Source: Pseudomonas sp. FP1742 (GTDB taxonomy: Bacteria > Pseudomonadota > Gammaproteobacteria > Pseudomonadales > Pseudomonadaceae). Taken from it: DNA of 64,000 bases. The DNA lies in the NCBI RefSeq assembly GCF_030687145.1, contig NZ_CP117460.1, positions 2,604,001 through 2,668,000 on the forward strand. The letters are read 5' to 3'. Within the stretch, counting starts at the first letter, position 1. Each line of letters opens with the position of its first letter. This document shows, one piece after another, positions 9,578-17,837 of the stretch. The position numbers and the translations under genes were made by a program. The notes under the pieces are model-generated. The model saw only the letters and a program-made list of their open reading frames with translations. It was not told the origin of the DNA and searched no databases.

Positions 9578-10858
9578 TCACAACACCAAATGCGGTAACC
9601 ACAGCGAAATGGCCGGGATGTAGGTCACGGCCATCAGCACCAGGAACAGCACGCCGTAGAACGGCATAAGCGCTTTCACGGTGCTTTCGATGCTGACCTT
9701 GCCCACTGCCGAGCCGACGAACAGCACCGCGCCCACCGGCGGTGTGATCAAGCCGATCCCCAGGTTTACCAGCATGATCATGCCGAACTGCACCGGGTCC
9801 ACGCCGATGCCGAGAATCACCGGCATCAGAATCGGCGTGAGGATCAAAATCAGCGGCGCCATGTCCATCACCGTGCCGAGCAACAGCAGCATCACGTTGA
9901 TGCACATCAGGATCACGTAACGGTTGTCCGACAGGGTCAGGAACATCGTGGTGATTTTCGCCGGGATCTGCATCAGCGTCATGATGTAGCCGAAGCTGGC
10001 AGCGAAGCCGATCAGGATCATCACGATCGAGATGGTGCGCACCGTGCGGTGCATCAACTTGGGCAGTTCGCTCCATTTGTAGTCGCGGTAGATGAACATG
10101 GTGACGAAAAACGACCAGAGCACCGCGATCGCCGCTGATTCAGTGGCGGTGAAAATGCCCGAGAGAATACCGCCGAGGATGATCACCATCGCCATCAAGC
10201 CCCACATCGCTTCACCGCAGATTTTCAGCGCCTGGCGCATGGGGATGACTTCGCCCTTGGGGTAGTTGCGCTTTCTGGCGAAGAGCAGGCACAGCACCAT
10301 CAGGCACGCGCTCATCAACAGGCCCGGCACCACGCCGGCCATGAACAGCGAGGCAATCGACACCGTGCCGCCGGCAGCCAGCGAGTACAGCACCGAGTTA
10401 TGGCTGGGCGGCGTCAGCAGGGCTTGCACCGAACCGCTGACCGTCACTGCGGTGGAGAAATCCCGCGGGTAGCCGCGACGCTCCATTTCCGGAATCAGCA
10501 CCGAACCGACTGATGCCGTGTCCGCCACCGAAGAGCCGGAAATCGCCCCGAAGAAGGTCGAGGCCATGATGTTCACCAGCGACAACCCGCCGCGCACGAA
10601 CCCCACCAGCACGCCGGCAAAAGCCACCAATCGCCGGGACATGCCGCCCTCGGCCATGATCGCCCCGGCGAGCACGAAGAACGGAATCGCCAGCAACGAG
10701 AATTTGTTCACGCCACCGGCGACCTGAATCATCAGCGCCTGGAACGGGATGTCGATCCACCACGCACCGATCAGGGCTGAAAGCCCCAGGGCGTAGGCGA
10801 CCGGCATGCCGATCAGGATCAACGCGATAAAACTGCCCAACAGGATCAATGCGTCCAT
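9578..10858 (-). CDS. dctM: TRAP transporter large permease, DctM family
   Basis: A 426-residue inner-membrane protein of the DctM/SiaM family, the sodium-driven transport subunit of a tripartite ATP-independent periplasmic importer. About 12 hydrophobic segments are visible, with the family signatures AGAIMAEGGMSRRLV, FFGAISGSSVADTASVGS and LITPPVGAVLFVG. Its ATG directly follows the dctQ stop, so they are one operon with the lactonase and uronate dehydrogenase upstream. The substrate is inferred to be a hexuronate from those neighbours. Confidence 0.93.
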   Translation of the reverse strand: MDALILLGSFIALILIGMPVAYALGLSALIGAWWIDIPFQALMIQVAGGVNKFSLLAIPFFVLAGAIMAEGGMSRRLVAFAGVLVGFVRGGLSLVNIMASTFFGAISGSSVADTASVGSVLIPEMERRGYPRDFSTAVTVSGSVQALLTPPSHNSVLYSLAAGGTVSIASLFMAGVVPGLLMSACLMVLCLLFARKRNYPKGEVIPMRQALKICGEAMWGLMAMVIILGGILSGIFTATESAAIAVLWSFFVTMFIYRDYKWSELPKLMHRTVRTISIVMILIGFAASFGYIMTLMQIPAKITTMFLTLSDNRYVILMCINVMLLLLGTVMDMAPLILILTPILMPVILGIGVDPVQFGMIMLVNLGIGLITPPVGAVLFVGSAVGKVSIESTVKALMPFYGVLFLVLMAVTYIPAISLWLPHLVL

Positions 10859-11386
10859 TCATGCCGCCCCTTCGCTTTCTTCGATCAGATCGAAACGCAC
10901 GACCCGACGGTTGCTCTGGTCACCGAGCAAGAGTTTTTCCAGCACGAAAATCAACGTCAGCACACCGCCCACGGGGATCGGCATGTAGGTGATGCCCACA
11001 CGCAGGGTGGGCAGAGAGCTCATGAACTGGTTCCAGGTAGACAGACAGAGTTTGGTGCCCCAGATGGCCATGAACAGGCAAATGGTCGCCATCAGCAGCT
11101 GCGAAACGATGCTCATGGTCTTGCGCAGTCCGGGGGCCATGCGGTCGGTGAGCATGGCCACGGCCATGTGCGCACCGGCGCGATAACTGGCGGCGGCGCC
11201 AATGAAGGTGAACAGCATCATCAGCAGAATCGCGGTGGGCTCCGGCCAACTCGAACCGGTGCCCAGGACATAACGGGCGAAGACGCCCCAGGGAATGATC
11301 AGGGCAATGGCCAGGACTGACAGGCCGGCGACCCAGATGCAGGTCATGTAAATCCTGTCGTTGATGCGCAGCAGCAGATTCTTCAT
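10859..11386 (-). CDS. dctQ: TRAP transporter small permease, DctQ family
   Basis: A 175-residue inner-membrane protein with four predicted helices. It has the DctQ pattern WGVFARYVLGTGSSWPEP (the conserved F/xRY...W..E motif). It scaffolds DctM and receives the substrate-loaded DctP. The stop abuts the dctM start with no gap. The gap to dctP is 77 bp. Confidence 0.92.
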   Translation of the reverse strand: MKNLLLRINDRIYMTCIWVAGLSVLAIALIIPWGVFARYVLGTGSSWPEPTAILLMMLFTFIGAAASYRAGAHMAVAMLTDRMAPGLRKTMSIVSQLLMATICLFMAIWGTKLCLSTWNQFMSSLPTLRVGITYMPIPVGGVLTLIFVLEKLLLGDQSNRRVVRFDLIEESEGAA

Positions 11387-11463
11387 CGGGTTTCACCGTA
11401 ACCGGGCGCCGCTGACGATCCACTCGTCAACGGTACCGGGCCTTTCATGAATGTCAGGGAGGG

Positions 11464-12447
11464 TTACTGAACGGCTTCGATGCGCTTGATCAGGTCGGCG
11501 TAAGGCGCGCCGTATTTTTCCCGGACCGAGGCCGTGGCTTCATAGAAAGGTTTCTTGTCGACCGTGATGAACTCGACGCCGGCAGCCTTGAGTTTCTCTT
11601 CGCTACTGGCAGATTTGGCGTCCCACAGCGTGCGTTCCTGGGCCTGTGCGGCTTTGGCGGCTTTTTTCACCAGCGTTTGCTGCTCGGGGGTGAGTTTTTC
11701 CCAGGTGATTTTCGACATCACGATCGGCTCGGGCAGGATCAGGTGCCCGGTCAGGCTGTAGAACTTGGCGTTCTGGTAGTGGTTGTGTTCGAGCAGGGTC
11801 GGCGGGTTGTTTTCCGCGCCGTCGATTACCCCGGTCTGCAAGGCGCTGAAGATCTCGCCGGTGTCCATCGCGATGCCATTGCCGCCCATGGCGTTGATGG
11901 TGTCGATGAACATCGGGTTGCCTTGCACGCGGATCTTCATGCCTTTGAGATCGGCGAGGCTGCGTACCGGTTTCTTGGTGTAGATATTGCGCGTGCCGCC
12001 GTCCATCCAGGCCAGGGCGACCAGGTTGAATTCGGAGTGAGTGATCTTGTCGAGGATCTCGTCACCGACCTCACCGTCGATGACTTTGCGCATGTGCGCC
12101 TGGTCGCGGAACACGAACGGCATGTTGAACACGTTCACGTCCGGCACCACTGGTCCGACGATGCCAAGGCTGACCCGGGCCATCTGGATGGCGCCGACCT
12201 GAGCCTGTTCGATCACCTCTTTTTCCGAGCCGAGCACACCGCCGGCGAACATCTTGAAGGTCAGTTTGCCGTCGCTGTCGGCCACCAGGGTTTTACCCAG
12301 CTGTTCCTCGGCGATCACGGTCGGGTAACCGGCGGGGTGGATGTCGGCGAATTTGATTTCCAGCGCCTGGGTGGCGCTACTGAGGGTGAAGGTCAGCGCT
12401 GCAGTGATGGGAAGCGCAGCGGCGAGCAACGTGCGTTTGAAGTCCAT
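11464..12447 (-). CDS. dctP: TRAP transporter substrate-binding protein, DctP family
   Basis: A 327-residue secreted periplasmic binding protein. The start at 12447 gives MDFKRTLLAAALPITAAL, a signal peptide cleaved near ATQA-LEIKF; GGAG lies 8 bases upstream. The earlier in-frame ATG would place a charged stretch before the signal peptide and is unlikely. The DctP fold is shown by IKFADIHPAGYPT, the carboxylate-binding Arg region KGMKIRVQGNPMFIDTINAM, and NPPTLLEHNHYQNAKFY. The ligand is probably galacturonate or glucuronate given the adjacent uronate dehydrogenase. Confidence 0.93.
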   Translation of the reverse strand: MDFKRTLLAAALPITAALTFTLSSATQALEIKFADIHPAGYPTVIAEEQLGKTLVADSDGKLTFKMFAGGVLGSEKEVIEQAQVGAIQMARVSLGIVGPVVPDVNVFNMPFVFRDQAHMRKVIDGEVGDEILDKITHSEFNLVALAWMDGGTRNIYTKKPVRSLADLKGMKIRVQGNPMFIDTINAMGGNGIAMDTGEIFSALQTGVIDGAENNPPTLLEHNHYQNAKFYSLTGHLILPEPIVMSKITWEKLTPEQQTLVKKAAKAAQAQERTLWDAKSASSEEKLKAAGVEFITVDKKPFYEATASVREKYGAPYADLIKRIEAVQ

Positions 12448-12507
12448 GGGGCGTTTCTCCAGTCTTGTTATTTTTTTATTCAAGGCACAGCGATGCGGCG
12501 GGAGCGG

Positions 12508-13401
12508 TTAAAGCGAGTCGTTGAACTGGGGTTCGGGTAAACCTTGAACGCCGGGGGTGATGGCGAATACGCCGCCGGCCAGGGACTGTGCGTCATGGTC
12601 GTCAGCGGGGCGGATCGAGGTCACGAACAGCGTGTCGAGCCGGCTGCCACCGAAGGCGCACATGGTCGGTTTCTTCACCGGCACGGGGAGGGAACGGTCC
12701 AGTCGACCCGCGGGGGTGAAGCGGTGAATCAGCCCGGCGTCGTTGGCGCAGATCCAGTAGCAACCTTCGGCATCCACGGCGGCGCCATCGGGGCGCCCAA
12801 GGAAGTGATGCATGTCGACGAACAGTCGACGGTTGGACGGCGTACCGCTGTGGATGTCGTAATCGAAGGCCCAGATCTGCTGCACGTTCGGGTGTGAATC
12901 CGAGAGGTACATCGTCTTGCCGTCCGGGCTGAAGCCCAGGCCATTGGGCACGATGAAATCGCCGAGTCGGGAGGCGAGTGGTCCGGGTTGCCCGGCGCTG
13001 TAGCGATAGAGCCGGCCGTCAGCGGCGTTGGCGCCCATGTTCAGCACCATGCTGCCGGCCCAGAACCGCCCCTGACGATCACAGCGCCCATCGTTCAGGC
13101 GCATGTCGGGGCGGGTGTGATCGATGTGGGCCAGCAGTTCGCTGTCGAGGCTGCCATCGTTGTGCGGATGCAGGTGAAACAATCCGCTTTCCATGCCGGC
13201 GATCCAGCCACCCGCGCTGTGACGGGCGATGCAGGCGAGCATTTGCGGGGTTTTCCAGGCGTGAACGTGTCCGCTGTCGGCACTCCAGCGCTGCAACCCA
13301 CCGGCCGGAATATCGACCCAGTACAGGGCGTTTTCCTCGGGGACCCACACCGGGCTTTCACCGACCGCATTGCGGGCATCGACAATCAATTCGGCTTGCA
13401 T
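12508..13401 (-). CDS. uxuL: SMP-30/gluconolactonase-family lactonase, likely aldarolactonase
   Basis: A 297-residue cytoplasmic six-bladed propeller of the SMP-30/gluconolactonase/LRE family. The metal-binding Glu15 is in AVGESPVWVPEENALYWVD; RLNDGRCDRQGRFWAG and FIVPNGLGFSPDGKTMYLSDS hold the other conserved metal-site residues. In pseudomonads, relatives beside udh hydrolyse the galactaro- or glucarolactone made by uronate dehydrogenase. That context is exact here, lying 36 bp after udh in the same direction. The name UxuL is inferred from position; gluconolactonase would be the conservative call. Confidence 0.85.
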   Translation of the reverse strand: MQAELIVDARNAVGESPVWVPEENALYWVDIPAGGLQRWSADSGHVHAWKTPQMLACIARHSAGGWIAGMESGLFHLHPHNDGSLDSELLAHIDHTRPDMRLNDGRCDRQGRFWAGSMVLNMGANAADGRLYRYSAGQPGPLASRLGDFIVPNGLGFSPDGKTMYLSDSHPNVQQIWAFDYDIHSGTPSNRRLFVDMHHFLGRPDGAAVDAEGCYWICANDAGLIHRFTPAGRLDRSLPVPVKKPTMCAFGGSRLDTLFVTSIRPADDHDAQSLAGGVFAITPGVQGLPEPQFNDSL

Positions 13402-13437
13402 GGCAACTCATTCCCTTGGGTTGTGATGGGGGAGGGC

Positions 13438-14262
13438 TCAGTCGCCGAACGGCCCGGCCGCGACAAAGGCACCGCCCTGATAGATCCGGGCCGGATCATC
13501 CTCGGCGGGCATCGGCTGGGCTTCGACTGTTTCGCGGAACACTTCGGACGTGTCTTGCGGTGCATAACCCAGGTGCGCGGCGAAACGGTTGTCCCACCAG
13601 ACGTGCTGGTTGTCGGACACGCCATACACCACGGTGTGGCCGACATCCGGGGTGTACAGCGCGCGTTCGAGCAACTGTGTCAGGTCGCCGAAGCTCAGCC
13701 AGGTGCTCATCATTCGACGGTTTTGTGGTTCCGGGAACGAGGAGCCGATGCGGATGCTGACAGTCTCGATGCCATGGCGATCGAAGTAGAAACTGGCCAT
13801 GTCTTCGCCGTAGGACTTGGACAAGCCGTAGTAGCCGTCCGGGCGGCGAGGGGAGTGGGCGTCGAGGGTTTCGTCCTGCTTGTAGAAGCCAATGACATGA
13901 TTGGAGCTGGCGAAGATCACCCGTTTCACGCCGTGACGGCGGGCCGCTTCGTAGATATGGAACACCCCGCAGATGTTGGCGCCGAGGATCTCTTCGAACG
14001 GACGCTCCACCGACACGCCGCCGAAGTGCAGGATCGCGTCCACGCCTTCGACCAGCTGGTGCACCGCTTGCTTGTCGGCGAGGTCGCACGGCACGACTTC
14101 TTCGCGGTCATCGATGGCCGGTGTCATGGCGGCGATGTCCGACAGGCGGATCACGTTGGCGTATGGCCGCAGGCGTTCGCGCAGGACTTTACCGAGGCCA
14201 CCGGCAGCGCCGGTCAGGAGCAGGCGATTGAAAGGCGCACGGACTGGGGAGGTGGTCGTCAT
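13438..14262 (-). CDS. udh: Uronate dehydrogenase
   Basis: A 274-residue extended short-chain dehydrogenase that oxidises galacturonate or glucuronate with NAD to the aldaro-lactone. The N terminus after the start reads PFNRLLLTGAAGGLGKVLRE with the GxxGxxG cofactor loop; the catalytic Tyr-x3-Lys is YGLSK. The start at 14262 is preceded by CAGGGA; upstream in-frame codons give a low-complexity Thr-rich extension and were rejected. As the first gene of the unit it defines the pathway: import by the TRAP system, oxidation, then lactone opening. Aldarate dehydratase genes are not in the window. Confidence 0.92.
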   Translation of the reverse strand: MTTTSPVRAPFNRLLLTGAAGGLGKVLRERLRPYANVIRLSDIAAMTPAIDDREEVVPCDLADKQAVHQLVEGVDAILHFGGVSVERPFEEILGANICGVFHIYEAARRHGVKRVIFASSNHVIGFYKQDETLDAHSPRRPDGYYGLSKSYGEDMASFYFDRHGIETVSIRIGSSFPEPQNRRMMSTWLSFGDLTQLLERALYTPDVGHTVVYGVSDNQHVWWDNRFAAHLGYAPQDTSEVFRETVEAQPMPAEDDPARIYQGGAFVAAGPFGD

Positions 14263-14529
14263 GAAAGTCCCTGTACATGGAGTTGTTGTTATTGATTTGT
14301 TGTAGGTTGTCGTATGACTCGGCGAAGTATTGGTAGGCTTTCCGGTGCTTGTCAACGACAGGCTCGTGGAAATTGACGGAGGGTCATTCCATATTGCAGG
14401 CGAGCGGGTGCTGAAATAGATCGCGGTGATGGTGACCTATCAGTGAACCGGATAAACATCCGGCCAAGAGGGGGTTATACGATGACTTGGCGAAGGATGC
14501 AGCCCCGGCGAGGGCTGCATTCACCTGAG
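14263..14529. promoter_or_regulatory. Upstream region of the uronate operon with a possible operator
   Basis: A 267-bp gap between udh and the deacetylase gene. Two related sites lie in it: CGTATGACTCGGCGAAG near 14312 and CGATGACTTGGCGAAG near 14480. The first includes TTGTCGTATGAC, a half-symmetric motif of the kind bound by GntR/FadR-type sugar-acid regulators. No regulator gene is adjacent. This is suggestive only. Confidence 0.3.
14496..14520 (-). terminator. Hairpin after the deacetylase gene
   Basis: ATGCAGCCC and GGGCTGCAT form a perfect 9-bp stem with a six-base loop, 10 bp beyond the deacetylase stop. No T-run follows, so an intrinsic terminator is possible but not certain. Confidence 0.45.
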
Positions 14530-15480
14530 TCAATGGTTGTACGCCGCCTCGGTGTTATCGATCAGCGGGTTCTTTTCGGTCAGCACGATCTGGGCGATCT
14601 GATCCTTGCGCATGAAGCTGACCTTCGGATGGGACTTGGCGTAACGGATAAAGCGCTCCACCGCCTCGACCATCGCCGGGGTGCCGCCGATGCGGTCATG
14701 CAGACTCACCGACATCATCCGCCGCTGGCTAACGCCTTCGGCGTACAAGCGGTCGAATTCCAGCACCAGTTGCCGGTAGAACTGCTGCGCCGAGAAGTGC
14801 CGGCCTTCGATCAGCACGATGTCGTTGTTGCGCAGGGTGTAAGGCACCACGGCGAATTTCTTGCCACGGACCAGTGTCACAAACGGCTCGTCGCGGCTGA
14901 CGTCGTCGATGTGATAGGTGAAGTTCAGGTCCTGCAGCACTTTCAGGGTATTGGGGCTGCGTCGCAGCCAGTTGGCGTTGTAGCCCACCGAGCGCTGGCC
15001 GGTGAGTTTCTGCACCGCCTCGACGCCGTCGCCGATGAAGGCCTTCTCTTGCTCGTAGCTCATGTTGTAAGAGTCGGCCCAGCGCATGCCATGGGCGGCG
15101 ACTTCATGGCCACGGTCGGCGATCGCCCGCACCAGTTCAGGGTGTTTCAACGCCGCTTCGCCCACCACATGGGACGTGACCTTGATGCCGTTGCGGTCCC
15201 ACAGGTCGAGCATCCGCCACAGGCCTTCCTTGTAGCCGTAGTCGAACCAGGTCTGTGCCGGCAAGTCCGGATAACCCTTGGGCAGTGGAGTGCCGGAGAA
15301 CGGACTTTCGGCACCGTCGGGCTGGCCGCCGGTTTCGAATTGCATGGAGAACGAAATCACCAGTTGCGAGCCATCCGGCCACGGGCGTTCCTGAGCGAAC
15401 GCGAGGGACGGCAGCAGCAGGGCGGCGGCCAGCAGATGTTTCAGCAGGCGGGGGGAGCGTTGCCAAAGGGCGGTGGTCAT
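14530..15480 (-). CDS. Exported polysaccharide deacetylase (NodB/PuuE-like)
   Basis: A 316-residue protein with a signal peptide (LLAAALLLPSLAFAQERPW, cleavage near AFA-QE), so likely periplasmic or secreted. The NodB-type fold is shown by VTSHVVGEAALKHPELV and the metal-binding HEVAAHGMRW (H-x4-H). The first NodB motif, usually TFDD, reads SFSMQFETG. That resembles the PuuE/PgdA-like subgroup, which act on small cyclic amides or peptidoglycan rather than chitin. The start at 15480 is chosen because it begins the signal peptide; a longer frame upstream lacks one. The substrate is unknown. Confidence 0.82.
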   Translation of the reverse strand: MTTALWQRSPRLLKHLLAAALLLPSLAFAQERPWPDGSQLVISFSMQFETGGQPDGAESPFSGTPLPKGYPDLPAQTWFDYGYKEGLWRMLDLWDRNGIKVTSHVVGEAALKHPELVRAIADRGHEVAAHGMRWADSYNMSYEQEKAFIGDGVEAVQKLTGQRSVGYNANWLRRSPNTLKVLQDLNFTYHIDDVSRDEPFVTLVRGKKFAVVPYTLRNNDIVLIEGRHFSAQQFYRQLVLEFDRLYAEGVSQRRMMSVSLHDRIGGTPAMVEAVERFIRYAKSHPKVSFMRKDQIAQIVLTEKNPLIDNTEAAYNH

Positions 15481-15603
15481 AGGGGGCACCTTTTGAGTTG
15501 AACAGTGCCGCGAGGGTGTCATTTGGAGCGCCCCGGAAAAATCCGCCGCGGGCGAGAAGACCTTTAAACAGAATTTACGAATCCCGCCGAACACACCCTC
15601 CAG

Positions 15604-15693
15604 TGTGGGAGCGGGCTTGCTCGCGAAGACGGACTGTCAGCCGACATCAATGCTGAATGACAGACCGCATTCGCGAGCAAGCCCGCTCCCACA
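15604..15693. repeat. REP doublet (REPIN), convergent arms
   Basis: A forward and a reverse REP unit between the deacetylase gene and copD, ~90 bp overall. Confidence 0.85.
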
Positions 15694-15704
15694 TTGGGGG
15701 TGAT

Positions 15705-16565
15705 TCAGGGGGTGATCATAGGGGGCAGGGTGCCCAGCAGCGAAACCGCCGCCACTGCGCCGATCCCCAGTAACCATTCCAGCACAACGCTGGTATGCAG
15801 CAGGCCCGGGCGCTGTTGGCAATCCTCGATCCGCAGCCGATTGAACAGCGCCAACCCGAGCATCGCGATCACCAGCACGACCTTGATCAACAGGATCAGC
15901 GCAAACCCGGACAGCAACGGCGTCGGCCAGAATGCTCCGGTCAATACCCGCACGTTGATCAGCCCGGTCATCACCAGTCCCGCCACCAACGCGTAACCGA
16001 TGCCGCTGAAGCGTTGCAGTATCGCGCTTACGGGATGATCGGCCGGTTGGCGCAGGATCATCACCAGCAACATCAGCCCGCCGAGCCAGGCGCCGACGCA
16101 CGTCAGGTGAACAATCTGGTTGAGGATTAACAGTTGGCCTTGCAGGCCATCGAGCATGGCGCCATGACCGACCGGAGCCAGGGTCGCCAGCAGCAGGCTG
16201 GAAAGACCGACACGCAGGGGCACGCTGGAACGCCAGGGCGTCAACAGCACTGCCATGAGCAACAGATTGAGCAGCAGATGCCAGCGCCAGACCTGGCCGA
16301 AAAAGGTATTGCTCAGCACCAGGCCCAGCGTCGCCGGGTCGAATGCCGCCTCCGGCGAGCCGGCCATGCTGGCGCTGATCAGCAGCAACCAGCCGACGCC
16401 ACTGAGCAACGCCACCGCGCTGAGCCAGCGGGTCGCTCGCGCCAGGGCCGGATCCAGCTCCTTCGTTGCACGGCCCAACAGCAAAGGCCTGAACACCCAG
16501 GCCCCGAACAGCATCAGCACCACGGTGAAATGCAGGAAGCGGCACAGCACCAGCGCCTCGGGCAT
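15705..16565 (-). CDS. copD: CopD, copper-resistance inner-membrane protein
   Basis: A 286-residue polytopic membrane protein of the CopD/PcoD family with about eight hydrophobic helices. It begins MPEALVLCRFLHFTVVLMLFG, carrying the usual conserved first-helix FLH. It is thought to move copper across the inner membrane together with periplasmic CopC. The start lies 3 bp after the copC stop, so they are co-transcribed and probably coupled. No CopA or CopB is adjacent, the common CopC-CopD two-gene arrangement. Confidence 0.92.
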   Translation of the reverse strand: MPEALVLCRFLHFTVVLMLFGAWVFRPLLLGRATKELDPALARATRWLSAVALLSGVGWLLLISASMAGSPEAAFDPATLGLVLSNTFFGQVWRWHLLLNLLLMAVLLTPWRSSVPLRVGLSSLLLATLAPVGHGAMLDGLQGQLLILNQIVHLTCVGAWLGGLMLLVMILRQPADHPVSAILQRFSGIGYALVAGLVMTGLINVRVLTGAFWPTPLLSGFALILLIKVVLVIAMLGLALFNRLRIEDCQQRPGLLHTSVVLEWLLGIGAVAAVSLLGTLPPMITP

Positions 16566-16568
16566 GAA

Positions 16569-16934
16569 TTACTGACCCACCTTGAAGCGGTAGGCGCCTT
16601 CACTTTTATGGGTGTCGACCGACACGGCGTGCCATTCGACTTTGTAATCGCCCGCGGCCAACGGCGCTGCCGGGGTGACGATCAGGGTTTTCTTGTCGCT
16701 GCCTTCGGTGGCGAGGCTTTTTACCGGTACGTCGGCACCGTCCTTACTGATCGTCACTTTGGTGAACGTTGCTTCAACCCCTTCGGAAAACACCAGGCGC
16801 AGTTCCGTTGGCGCCTGCACGGTACTGTCGGCCGCCGGGGTCTGGCTTTTCAGATGGGCGTGGGCAAATACCGATGAGGCGGCGAGCAGCGAGCCGAGCA
16901 GGGCGGCGGTGGTCAGGGCGTTCTTGAGCAGCAT
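16569..16934 (-). CDS. copC: CopC, periplasmic copper-binding protein
   Basis: A 121-residue exported protein. A signal peptide ends at VFA, making His the first mature residue (HAHLKSQTPAADS), as in CopC proteins where that amino-terminal His binds Cu(II). SVDTHKSEG near the C terminus supplies the other conserved Asp and His ligands. The Met-rich Cu(I) loop of plasmid CopC is missing, so this is the Cu(II)-only type. It hands copper to CopD, encoded immediately downstream. Confidence 0.93.
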   Translation of the reverse strand: MLLKNALTTAALLGSLLAASSVFAHAHLKSQTPAADSTVQAPTELRLVFSEGVEATFTKVTISKDGADVPVKSLATEGSDKKTLIVTPAAPLAAGDYKVEWHAVSVDTHKSEGAYRFKVGQ

Positions 16935-17073
16935 CGTGAAGACCTCAGCGGCAGGTTCAAAGTGGCGGGCAGTTTACCTGCCGCGGGACCGCTGTACGAA
17001 GTTTCGTTTTCCCCTGTCGCCGCGACGTAGAGCGGATGCTAGTCTTGACCAACGCTGTTGTCAGGGAGCCCTC

Positions 17074-17694
17074 ATGGGCAATCACAAGATCGAGATTCGT
17101 CGCAGTAACGTCGAAAAAATCCTGCTGGCGGCCGAAAAGGTCTTCGCCGAAAAAGGCTTCGGCAGTACCGCCATGGCCGACATCGCCGCCGAGGTGCAAC
17201 TGCCACGCTCCAACCTGCATTACTACTTCAGCACCAAGAGCGAGCTGTACAGCGCGGTGCTGCTGGGGTTGCTGGAGGTCTGGAAACAGGACGCCCTGTG
17301 CTTCGAGATGTTCGACGACCCGCGCGTGGTGCTCAGCAGCTACATCCGCGCCAAGATGAACCATTCCCGCAGCCGGCCGTACGGTTCGAAAGTCTGGGCC
17401 AACGAAATCATCCATGGCGCACCGACCCTGGGTGAGAAGCTGGACGCGAGCCTGTACGACTGGGCCAAGATGAAAGAAGCGAAAATCCGCCAGTGGGTGG
17501 AAGACAAACGCATCCTGCCGGTGGAGCCTTCCTGCCTGCTGTACATGATCTGGGCCTCGACCCAGCACTACGCCGACTTCGATCACCAGGTGAATATCCT
17601 GAATGATCATCAGCCGTTGTCGGACATGCAGTTCGAGCGGGCGGTGCAGACGGTGACCAGTGTGATCTTGCGCGGGATCGGGTTGGAGCCTTGA
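17074..17694 (+). CDS. rutR: TetR-family regulator, RutR-like
   Basis: A 206-residue regulator. The N-terminal HTH reads EKVFAEKGFGSTAMADIA, followed by LPRSNLHYYFSTKSELYSAV, typical TetR helices 2-4. The C-terminal half (KVWANEIIHGAP and YMIWASTQHYADFDHQ) matches the RutR ligand domain; in E. coli this binds uracil/thymine and controls pyrimidine use. The start at 17074 has CAGGGAG just upstream. It is convergent with the preA-preT-dihydropyrimidinase genes, supporting control of pyrimidine catabolism. Divergent copC shares its 139-bp upstream region. Confidence 0.82.
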   Translation: MGNHKIEIRRSNVEKILLAAEKVFAEKGFGSTAMADIAAEVQLPRSNLHYYFSTKSELYSAVLLGLLEVWKQDALCFEMFDDPRVVLSSYIRAKMNHSRSRPYGSKVWANEIIHGAPTLGEKLDASLYDWAKMKEAKIRQWVEDKRILPVEPSCLLYMIWASTQHYADFDHQVNILNDHQPLSDMQFERAVQTVTSVILRGIGLEP

Positions 17695-17718
17695 GGTTGG
17701 CGGTGCTGCTACTGGCCC

Positions 17719-17813
17719 CTTCGCGAGCAAGCCCGCTCCCACATTAGATCTTTGGCGAACACAGGTTGTGTGCACGAAGGTGATCCAGTGGGGGAGCGGG
17801 CTTGCTCGCGAAG
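17719..17813. repeat. REP doublet in divergent orientation
   Basis: A reverse REP unit (17719-17743) and a forward unit (17788-17813) occupy the gap between the convergent rutR-like and preA genes. The second copy has one base change (GTGGGGGAGC). Confidence 0.8.
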
Positions 17814-17837
17814 GCGTCCGTTCAGACGCCACCGACT

